A program made the translations under genes and the position numbers. The notes under the pieces are model-generated. The model was given only the letters and a program-made list of their open reading frames with translations. It made no database searches and was not told where the DNA came from. 64,000 bases of DNA, from positions 1 to 64,000 of the forward strand of contig NZ_JAMGZJ010000077.1 of assembly GCF_025564085.1 (NCBI RefSeq), read 5' to 3'. Source of the stretch: Silvania confinis (GTDB lineage: Bacteria; Pseudomonadota; Gammaproteobacteria; Enterobacterales; Enterobacteriaceae). This document shows, one piece after another, positions 57,931-64,000 of this stretch; the stretch's first letter is position 1; every line of letters starts with the position of its first letter.

Positions 57931-60532
57931 AGCGCGAATTAAAACAAAACGCCGTATTTCGCCATTCTGGTTGCTGCCGGTCATCGCGTTGATGATCGCC
58001 GGCTGGCTGATCTGGACCAGCTACGAGGATCGCGGCAATACCATTACTATCGCCTTCCAGACTGCTGACGGCATCGTACCTGGCCGCACCCCCGTGCGTT
58101 TTCAGGGGGTTGAGGTTGGCACCGTTCAGGATATTTCGCTGGATAAAGGCCTGAACAAAATCAACGTCCGCGCCAGCATCAAATCCGATATGGCGGATGC
58201 ACTGCGTGAAGAGACGCAGTTCTGGCTGGTGACGCCCAAAGCCTCGCTGGCGGGAGTCTCTGGGCTGGATGCGCTGGTGGGGGGCAACTACATCGGCATG
58301 ATGCCTGGCAAGGGTGAACCGCAGGATCACTTTACCGCCCTTGATACCCAGCCTCGCTACCGGCTCAATAACGGCGATCTGATGATCCATCTGCACGCCC
58401 CGGATCTCGGCTCGTTGAACAGTGGCTCGCTGGTCTATTTCCGCAAGATCCCGGTCGGGCGGGTATACGACTACGCCATCACCCCGAACAAGCAGGGGGT
58501 GACAATCGACGTGCTGATCGAGCGGCGCTTTACTTCGCTGGTGAAAAAAGGCAGCCGTTTCTGGAATGTCTCCGGCGTCGATGCCGACCTGAGCCTGAGC
58601 GGAGCGAAAGTCAAACTCGAAAGCCTGGCGGCGCTGGTCAACGGTGCCATTGCCTTTGATTCACCGGAAAACTCAACGGCCGCCACCCCGGACGATGATT
58701 TCGGCCTGTACGAAGATCTGGCCCACAGCCAGCGCGGCGTGATTGTGAAGTTGGCCCTGCCCTCGGCCGATGGTCTGAAAGCGGACACCACGCCGCTGAT
58801 GTACCAGGGTTTACAGGTTGGACAGCTCACCCGCCTGACGCTCAATCCCGGCGGTTCAGTGACCGGCGAAATGACCGTCGATCCCAGCGTGGTCGATCTG
58901 CTGCGGGAAAAAACCCGCATCGAGTTGCGTAACCCTAAACTGTCCCTCAGCGACGCCAACCTCAGCAGCCTGCTCACCGGCAGTACCTTCGAGCTGCTTC
59001 CTGGCGGTGGGGAACCGAGCAGCAGCTTTGTGATCGCCCCGGCAGATAAAGCCCTGCTGCAAAAGCCGGGCGTGTTAACCGTGACGCTTAACGCGCCGGA
59101 AAGCTACGGCATCGATGCCGGTCAGCCGCTGACCTTACACGGCGTGCAGATTGGGCAAGTGCTGGAACGGACCCTGACCGGCAAGGGCGTAAGCTTTTCC
59201 GTCGCCATCGATCCGCAGTACCGCGAGCTGGTGCATGGCGACAGTAAATTCGTGGTCAACAGTCGGGTGGATGTCAAAGTCGGTCTCGACGGCGTTGAGT
59301 TTCTGGCGGCCAGTGCCAGCGAATGGATTAGCGGCGGGATCCGTATTTTACCGGGTGAAAAAGGGGCGATGCGCGACAGCTACCCGCTGTTCGCCAATCT
59401 CGATAAGGCAATCGAAAACAGCCTGAGCGATCTCCCTACCACCACCCTGACGCTGGTGGCCGAAACTCTGCCGGACGTTCAGGCGGGTTCGGTGGTGCTG
59501 TACCGTAAATTCCAGGTGGGAGAAGTGATCACCGTCCGACCGCGCGCCAATGCGTTCGATATCGAACTCCACGTGAAGCCGGAATACCGCAAGCTGCTGA
59601 CGAGTAACAGCGTCTTCTGGGCCGAAGGCGGCGCGAAAGTGCAGCTCAACGGTAGCGGGCTGACGGTGCAGGCCTCCCCGCTTTCCCGCGCGCTGCGCGG
59701 CGCAATCAGCTTCGATAACCTGAGCGGAGCGAGCGCCAGCCAGCGCAAAGGCGATAAGCGGATCCTCTATGCATCAGAAACTGCCGCCCGTGCGGTGGGT
59801 GGACAGATCACTCTGCACGCCTTTGACGCGGGTAAACTCGCCGAAGGGATGCCGGTGCGCTATCTGGGAATTGATATCGGGCAAATTCAGACCCTGAAGC
59901 TGATCACCTCCCGCAACGAAGTGCAGGCTACGGCGGTGCTGTACCCGGAATATGTCGATAACTTCGCCCGCGCCGGGACGCGTTTTTCGGTGGTGACACC
60001 GCAAATCTCTGCCGCTGGCGTGGAGCATCTGGATACCATCTTGCAGCCTTATATCAACGTCGAGCCAGGCCGGGGCAATCCGCGCCGCGACTTTGAGCTG
60101 CAGGAGGCCACCATTACCGATTCACGTTATCTCGACGGTCTGAGCATCGTGGTGGAAGTGCCGGAGGCCTCCTCGCTTGCCATTGGTACGCCGGTGCTGT
60201 TCCGCGGAATGGAAGTGGGTACGGTAACGGGCCTGACGCTGGGCACGCTTTCCGACCGGGTGATGGTTGGCCTGCGCATCAGCGATCGCTATCAGCACCT
60301 GGTGCGCAACAACTCGGTCTTCTGGCTGGCATCCGGCTATACGCTTGATTTTGGTCTGACCGGCGGCGTGGTGAAAACCGGTACCTTTAATCAGTTTATT
60401 CGCGGCGGCATTGCATTTGCCACGCCGCCAGGCACACCGCTGGCACCGAAGTCGCAGCCCGGTAAGCACTTCCTGCTGCAGGAAAGCGAGCCGAAAGAGT
60501 GGCGCAACTGGGGAACTGCCCTGCCGCGTTAA
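57899..60532 (+). CDS. letB: Lipophilic envelope-spanning tunnel protein LetB
   Basis: LetB (YebT, 877 residues as in E. coli) is a single-pass inner-membrane protein whose stacked MCE rings form a hydrophobic tunnel across the periplasm. The membrane anchor is [20 protein letters not shown] (~18-38). Seven MCE domains follow, each recognisable by the pattern GxPVRFxGVEVGTV-like ([80 protein letters not shown]). The start overlaps the letA end by 32 bp. A hairpin follows the stop. Confidence 0.96.
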   Translation: MSQETPASPTEARIKTKRRISPFWLLPVIALMIAGWLIWTSYEDRGNTITIAFQTADGIVPGRTPVRFQGVEVGTVQDISLDKGLNKINVRASIKSDMADALREETQFWLVTPKASLAGVSGLDALVGGNYIGMMPGKGEPQDHFTALDTQPRYRLNNGDLMIHLHAPDLGSLNSGSLVYFRKIPVGRVYDYAITPNKQGVTIDVLIERRFTSLVKKGSRFWNVSGVDADLSLSGAKVKLESLAALVNGAIAFDSPENSTAATPDDDFGLYEDLAHSQRGVIVKLALPSADGLKADTTPLMYQGLQVGQLTRLTLNPGGSVTGEMTVDPSVVDLLREKTRIELRNPKLSLSDANLSSLLTGSTFELLPGGGEPSSSFVIAPADKALLQKPGVLTVTLNAPESYGIDAGQPLTLHGVQIGQVLERTLTGKGVSFSVAIDPQYRELVHGDSKFVVNSRVDVKVGLDGVEFLAASASEWISGGIRILPGEKGAMRDSYPLFANLDKAIENSLSDLPTTTLTLVAETLPDVQAGSVVLYRKFQVGEVITVRPRANAFDIELHVKPEYRKLLTSNSVFWAEGGAKVQLNGSGLTVQASPLSRALRGAISFDNLSGASASQRKGDKRILYASETAARAVGGQITLHAFDAGKLAEGMPVRYLGIDIGQIQTLKLITSRNEVQATAVLYPEYVDNFARAGTRFSVVTPQISAAGVEHLDTILQPYINVEPGRGNPRRDFELQEATITDSRYLDGLSIVVEVPEASSLAIGTPVLFRGMEVGTVTGLTLGTLSDRVMVGLRISDRYQHLVRNNSVFWLASGYTLDFGLTGGVVKTGTFNQFIRGGIAFATPPGTPLAPKSQPGKHFLLQESEPKEWRNWGTALPR

Positions 60533-60538
60533 CCCTGA

Positions 60539-60564
60539 CGCTCCGGTGGCAACCCACCGGAGCG
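60539..60564 (+). terminator. Hairpin after letB
   Basis: CGCTCCGGTGG / CCACCGGAGCG, 11-bp stem with a 4-base loop and a short T-run; rsmF starts 45 bp later. Confidence 0.75.
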
Positions 60565-60608
60565 TTTATGGTACACTGCGCGCCTCTTTGACTCCCTGTG
60601 GTGCGCCC

Positions 60609-62051
60609 GTGGCTCAACGTTCCGTCTATCTCCCTGAAGAATTTCTGGCGCAAATGCGCCAGGCCTTGCCTGAACATCTCTCCTTTGATGCGTTTATCGA
60701 CGCCTGTCAGCGCCCGCTGCGCCGCAGCCTGCGCGTTAACACGCTGAAAATTAGCGTCACCGATTTTCTGACCCTGGTGGCACCGTACGACTGGCAGCTG
60801 ACCCCCATTCCATGGTGTGAAGAGGGATTCTGGATCGAGCGTGACGACGAAGAAGCGCTGCCGCTGGGTAGTACGGCTGAACATCTGAGCGGGCTGTTCT
60901 ATATCCAGGAAGCCAGTTCCATGCTGCCGGTTGCTGCCCTGTTCGCTGACGGACAGATGCCTGCCAGAGTGATGGATGTTGCCGCCGCGCCAGGTTCTAA
61001 AACCACGCAAATCGCCGCCCGCATGGGCAACCAGGGCGCTATCCTGGCGAATGAGTTTTCTGCCAGCCGCGTGAAGGTCCTGCACGCCAACATCAGTCGC
61101 TGCGGGATCAGTAACGTGGCGTTGACCCATTTCGATGGTCGCGTCTTTGGTGCCGCACTGCCGGAAGCCTTTGATGCGATCCTGCTTGACGCCCCCTGCT
61201 CCGGCGAAGGGGTGGTGCGCAAAGATCCCGATGCCCTGAAAAACTGGTCCGTCGACAGCAATCTGGCGATCGCGGCCACTCAGCGCGAGCTTATCGACAG
61301 CGCATTTCACGCCCTGCGCCCCGGCGGCACGCTGGTCTACTCCACCTGCACCCTGAACCGCGATGAGAACGAAGCCGTGTGCCTGTGGCTACAAGCCCAG
61401 TATCCCGACGCCGTTGAGATTCTGCCGCTGGACGGGCTGTTTGCCAGCGCCGGTGAAGCCGTCACGCCAGAGGGATTCCTGCACGTATTCCCGCAAATCT
61501 TCGACTGCGAAGGCTTCTTCGTGGCCCGTCTACGCAAAACCGCGGCCATCACCCCCCTACCTGCACCTAAATACAAGGTGGGCAATTTCCCCTTTGTGCC
61601 GATGAAAACGCGCGAAAGCGCGCAGATCGCCGCAGCCGCCAGTCAGGCTGGGATTGTGTGGGGCGATAATCTGCGCCTGTGGCAGCGTGATAAAGAAGTG
61701 TGGTTATTCCCGACGGAGATCGAGCCACTGATCGGTAAAGTACGCTTTTCGCGCATTGGCATCCGGCTGGCCGAGACACACAACAAAGGCTTTCGCTGGC
61801 AGCATGAGGCGGTGATCGCACTGGCCGGTGAGGACAACACCTTTGCCTTAACTCAGCAGGAAGCCGAAGAGTGGTATCGCGGGCGCGACGTCTATCCGCA
61901 TGAAACGCCGTCAGGCGATGATGCGGTTGTAACGTATCAAGGTTTTCCGATTGGTCATGCCAAAAAAGTGGGTTCGCGCCTGAAAAATAGCTATCCGCGC
62001 GAGCTGGTGCGCGACGGACGACTGTTTACCGGTAACCGCAACGACAGCTAA
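60609..62051 (+). CDS. rsmF: 16S rRNA (cytosine-1407 C5) methyltransferase RsmF
   Basis: RsmF (480 residues) methylates C1407 of 16S rRNA. An N-terminal NSUN-type region ([16 protein letters not shown] ~38-53) leads into the methyltransferase domain: [19 protein letters not shown] (~120-138), the [10 protein letters not shown] motif with one catalytic cysteine (~195) and [14 protein letters not shown] with the other (~246). A C-terminal PUA-like domain follows (~380-480). The GTG start matches E. coli; the frame is open back into letB and should not be extended. Confidence 0.95.
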   Translation: MAQRSVYLPEEFLAQMRQALPEHLSFDAFIDACQRPLRRSLRVNTLKISVTDFLTLVAPYDWQLTPIPWCEEGFWIERDDEEALPLGSTAEHLSGLFYIQEASSMLPVAALFADGQMPARVMDVAAAPGSKTTQIAARMGNQGAILANEFSASRVKVLHANISRCGISNVALTHFDGRVFGAALPEAFDAILLDAPCSGEGVVRKDPDALKNWSVDSNLAIAATQRELIDSAFHALRPGGTLVYSTCTLNRDENEAVCLWLQAQYPDAVEILPLDGLFASAGEAVTPEGFLHVFPQIFDCEGFFVARLRKTAAITPLPAPKYKVGNFPFVPMKTRESAQIAAAASQAGIVWGDNLRLWQRDKEVWLFPTEIEPLIGKVRFSRIGIRLAETHNKGFRWQHEAVIALAGEDNTFALTQQEAEEWYRGRDVYPHETPSGDDAVVTYQGFPIGHAKKVGSRLKNSYPRELVRDGRLFTGNRNDS

Positions 62052-62154
62052 AAAAAGCATTTTTTTACTGGCGGATTTGCTCTCCATTGACCAGGCTGAA
62101 AAGTGGGCGACTATACTGGTCGTACCAGAATACAGCACCCTACCGGAGAGCATT

Positions 62155-62394
62155 ATGACGAAAACCAATGTGCGCATTGGCGCATTCGAAATCGATGATG
62201 CCGAGTTGAACGGCGATAATCAGGGCGAACGAACGTTAACGATCCCCTGTAAATCTGACCCTGACCTGTGCATGCAGCTTGACGCCTGGGATGCAGACAC
62301 CAGCGTTCCGGCAATCCTCGATGGCGAACATTCCGTTCTGTACCGTGAGCATTACGATCAACGTTCTGATGCCTGGATCATGCGCCTTGCCTGA
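62155..62394 (+). CDS. yebV: Small protein YebV (DUF1480)
   Basis: A 79-residue protein (VRIGAFEIDDAELNGD..., CKSDPDLCMQLDAWDADTSV), conserved in enteric bacteria and of unknown function. CCGGAGAG precedes the ATG; the frame is open 26 codons further upstream without support. In E. coli it is a stress-responsive gene. A hairpin terminates it. Confidence 0.9.
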   Translation: MTKTNVRIGAFEIDDAELNGDNQGERTLTIPCKSDPDLCMQLDAWDADTSVPAILDGEHSVLYREHYDQRSDAWIMRLA

Positions 62395-62403
62395 TCCAGA
62401 GAG

Positions 62404-62423
62404 AACCCGCCCGCAGGCGGGTT
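62404..62423 (+). terminator. yebV terminator
   Basis: AACCCGCC-CGCA-GGCGGGTT stem-loop shortly after the yebV stop; the T-run is interrupted. Confidence 0.75.
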
Positions 62424-62498
62424 ATTTGTTGCCTTAATTTCCCCTACCTCGCAATCTTCCCCTACAATATCAACTGAGTAGTTTATGTTGAGGGAATG

Positions 62499-62690
62499 AT
62501 GTTCGCACTGGTACTGTTTATCTGTTATTTGGACGCTGGCTGCGAGGACATCGTGGTGGATGTGTACAACACCGAACCACAGTGCGTGGCATCGATGGAC
62601 GCTCAGCGTATTCGCCACGGCGGTTGCTTCCCGGTTGAAGATTTTATCGACGGCTTCTGGCGACCGGCGCAAGAGTACGCGGACATGTAG
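62499..62690 (+). CDS. yebW: Small protein YebW (DUF1482)
   Basis: A 63-residue protein with two cysteine-containing conserved stretches (LFICYLDAGCEDIVVDVYN; GGCFPVEDFIDGFWRPAQEY) and unknown function. Two adjacent ATGs follow GAGGGA; the second gives the E. coli length. It ends exactly where the convergent pphA stop begins. Confidence 0.88.
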   Translation: MFALVLFICYLDAGCEDIVVDVYNTEPQCVASMDAQRIRHGGCFPVEDFIDGFWRPAQEYADM

Positions 62691-63335
62691 TTACTGCAGC
62701 TGCACCAGGGTTAGCGTGCCGCCAAACACCGCCCCGGTATCGATATAATGCAGGTTGTGGCTGTCGAAACGCTGATTAAGCGGCGTGTGGCCGAACCAGA
62801 AGTGATCCGCCCCGGTTATGCCTTCCCCTTCCCCGGCCATTAATCCACGCAAACGATCCCTGTCCCATAAAACACGCTGCTTATCGACAGGTTGGTTCAG
62901 CGCGTAGTGCGCGGCAGGATAGTCCGCATGCGCAATGACGTTAACACCATTGGCACAGGTAATTTCGATAATCCACGGCAGGGCTTCACAGCGGGTAAAC
63001 AGATCCACCGCCTGCTGCTTTTGCGTCCCTTGTAATTCAGCAAACCAGACGCCGCCGTTCATCATCCACAGAGCAAACGTATGGGTGTGCAGCGCATCCA
63101 GGGCCATCTGCTCATGGTTTCCGCGCACGGCGCAGAACCACTTTTCGTTGAGAAGCTGCAGGCATTTCACGCTCTGCGGTCCACGATCGATCAGATCGCC
63201 GACGCAAATCAGCAGATCCTGATACGGATCGAGACGGTGCTGCTTGATCGCCTCAATCAGCATCGGATAACAACCGTGCAGATCGCTGACCACCCAGACG
63301 TGTCGCCAGTTGTGACCATCAAGTTTGAGATACAT
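62691..63335 (-). CDS. pphA: Serine/threonine protein phosphatase PphA
   Basis: PphA (214 residues; E. coli 218) is a PP2A-like metallophosphatase that in E. coli links misfolded proteins to the heat-shock response. Metal-binding motifs are WVVSDLHGC (~15-23), VGDLIDRGPQS (~43-53), VRGNHEQM (~73-80) and the later HADYP and FGHTPL. GAGGAGG precedes the ATG. The frame is open 19 codons further without support. The sRNA locus ryeA/sdsR lies just beyond it in E. coli; here only the sdsR 3' end is present. Confidence 0.95.
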   Translation of the reverse strand: MYLKLDGHNWRHVWVVSDLHGCYPMLIEAIKQHRLDPYQDLLICVGDLIDRGPQSVKCLQLLNEKWFCAVRGNHEQMALDALHTHTFALWMMNGGVWFAELQGTQKQQAVDLFTRCEALPWIIEITCANGVNVIAHADYPAAHYALNQPVDKQRVLWDRDRLRGLMAGEGEGITGADHFWFGHTPLNQRFDSHNLHYIDTGAVFGGTLTLVQLQ

Positions 63336-63564
63336 AGCGCCTCCTCTGTTCAGTATAGTCGCTGCATAGCCCCGACTGATGCCTGCTGGCACGCGGTTTT
63401 ATCGCTAATGCCTGCTTTCGCCGGTAATAAGCAATAATTTAACAAAACGGCTAAAAAGCGCTGGACTTCCTCATGCGGGAGTGTGGTATGGTTTAACGAA
63501 GAACAGAGGATGTTGCCCGCCTGTGAAAGTGCGTAACGGAAAAATACGTTTACTTTCAACAGAT

Positions 63565-63590
63565 AAAAAGAGACCGAATACGATTCCTGT
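63565..63590 (-). other. sdsR: 3' end of sRNA gene sdsR (ryeB): probable attachment-site core
   Basis: On the minus strand the sequence ACAGGAATCGTATTCGG, then TCTCTTTTT, is the same as the last part of E. coli/Salmonella SdsR, including the descending arm of its terminator. The upstream body of SdsR and a matching ascending arm (ACCGAATAC) are missing: the neighbouring bases give ACCGTAAAC instead. In Salmonella this exact 3' segment is a known insertion site for horizontally acquired DNA, which carries a duplicate of it. The intact sdsR would lie at the far end of the inserted element, outside this window. Confidence 0.75.
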
Positions 63591-63631
63591 TTACGGTGTA
63601 GCCTGAGTTATCCGCTTTAAATCAATAAGTT

Positions 63632-63667
63632 ACGTTACAAAACCCACATAAATAAACGTTACAAAAC
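63632..63667. repeat. Paired 12-bp direct repeats near the junction
   Basis: ACGTTACAAAAC occurs at 63632-63643 and 63656-63667, 24 bp apart, 40-80 bp inside the foreign side of the junction. Short direct repeats at this distance from an attachment core are typical of integrase arm-type binding sites. Confidence 0.6.
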
Positions 63668-63891
63668 TTACCATTACCTCCTTTGAAGATCAAACCCTTG
63701 CCACGCTATTCGAGTGCGCGACGAGTAAACTTCGTGGTGAGACTACACCTCGGAAAAGCTTCCTCATCAAATCGCTGACGCACTCTACAGACTCTTATCA
63801 AAACTATTCGCAGCACCTTCCAAAAGCAAACCCTTACGCTTTACCCGGCACACCTCCCTGTGCAAACTCACCACCGATCCGTTGTAAGGCG

Positions 63892-64000
63892 CTAAGCGGT
63901 TACAGCAAAGTAAACTGCAGAGCATGCCAGCACGGGAACCACCCAGTCGAGCAGGCTGGGCGGATTCCATGCGCGCCAGTCAAACCCACCCCACCACGGC
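63892..64000 (-). CDS. C-terminus of a membrane protein, truncated by window edge
   Basis: The last 36 codons of a leftward gene are visible: WWGGFDWRAWNPPSLLDWV then PVLACSAVYFAVTA-stop, a tryptophan-rich stretch followed by a hydrophobic helix. I do not recognise it. It lies on the non-core side of the sdsR junction, so it is probably the first gene of the inserted element. With only the C-terminus in view it could also be a chance frame. Confidence 0.4.
   Translation of the reverse strand, partial: PWWGGFDWRAWNPPSLLDWVVPVLACSAVYFAVTA

Larger units (their letters stand above)
63336..63891. other. pphA-distal region spanning the core/island junction
   Basis: A 556-bp stretch with no gene I can support. 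Its left part (to ~63590) is core chromosome leading to the sdsR 3' end; from ~63591 the sequence is unlike the E. coli locus and AT-richer at first, with the 12-bp repeats. Small leftward ORFs at 63350-63559 and 63785-63970 look like chance frames. Confidence 0.5.

Noticed and set aside
63350-63559. A 69-codon leftward ORF between pphA and the sdsR 3' end
   Set aside because: It covers the region where RyeA regulatory sequences are expected and shows no protein-like conservation.
63785-63970. A 61-codon leftward ORF in the foreign DNA at the right edge
   Set aside because: It overlaps the better partial frame 63892-64000 and lacks a ribosome site or similarity.

Overview
This 64 kb window comes from a gammaproteobacterial chromosome of the family Enterobacteriaceae, most like Enterobacter, Lelliottia or their relatives; the genus cannot be settled from the sequence alone. 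Nearly every gene has a clear Escherichia coli K-12 counterpart of almost the same length, the DNA is GC-rich, and REP-type repeats lie between genes. Gene order follows two K-12 segments, treA-to-minE and rnd-to-pphA, which here are joined directly at minE/rnd.

Layout: 1-5.3 kb is accessory, with a NepI-like exporter and a divergent AraC-type regulator, then a GPH sugar symporter and a sugar porin. 5.6-23.1 kb holds treA, a YmgE-family gene, ycgR (with a flagellar sigma-28 promoter), emtA, ldcA, cvrA, dadAX, ycgB, fadR, nhaB, dsbB, ycgLMN and minCDE. 23.2-44.3 kb holds rnd, fadD, yeaY, tsaB, yoaA, yoaB, yoaH, pabB, nudL, sdaA, pdeD, yoaE, manXYZ, yobD, mntP (MntR boxes plus a manganese riboswitch), rlmA and a second PBP3-like transpeptidase absent from K-12. 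44.4-63.3 kb holds cspC, a shortened yobF, an MBL-fold hydrolase, yebO, mgrB, yobH, kdgR, an unrecognised repeat protein, yebQ, htpX, prc, proQ, msrC, letAB, rsmF, yebV, yebW and pphA.

Three places depart from the conserved backbone. (1) Between kdgR and yebQ lies a secreted, alanine-rich protein built of about twelve 23-residue repeats; its gene is bracketed by a perfect 43-bp direct repeat and preceded by a CRP-like site. (2) Beyond pphA only the 3' end of the sRNA gene sdsR (ryeB) is present. It runs straight into unrelated DNA with paired 12-bp repeats and a truncated membrane-protein gene, as expected for one end of a prophage or island integrated at this sRNA locus. (3) The PBP3 paralog reads SSD where PBP3 enzymes normally have SxN.

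Functionally the region mixes envelope maintenance (emtA, ldcA, prc, letAB, PBP paralog, htpX), division-site placement (minCDE), fatty acid degradation and its repressor (fadD, fadR), sugar uptake (treA, manXYZ, symporter/porin), D-alanine and L-serine catabolism (dadAX, sdaA), metal and cation export (mntP, nhaB, cvrA), RNA and ribosome maturation (rnd, rlmA, rsmF, proQ, cspC, tsaB) and PhoPQ feedback (mgrB). Homology statements come from remembered protein families, not from a database search.
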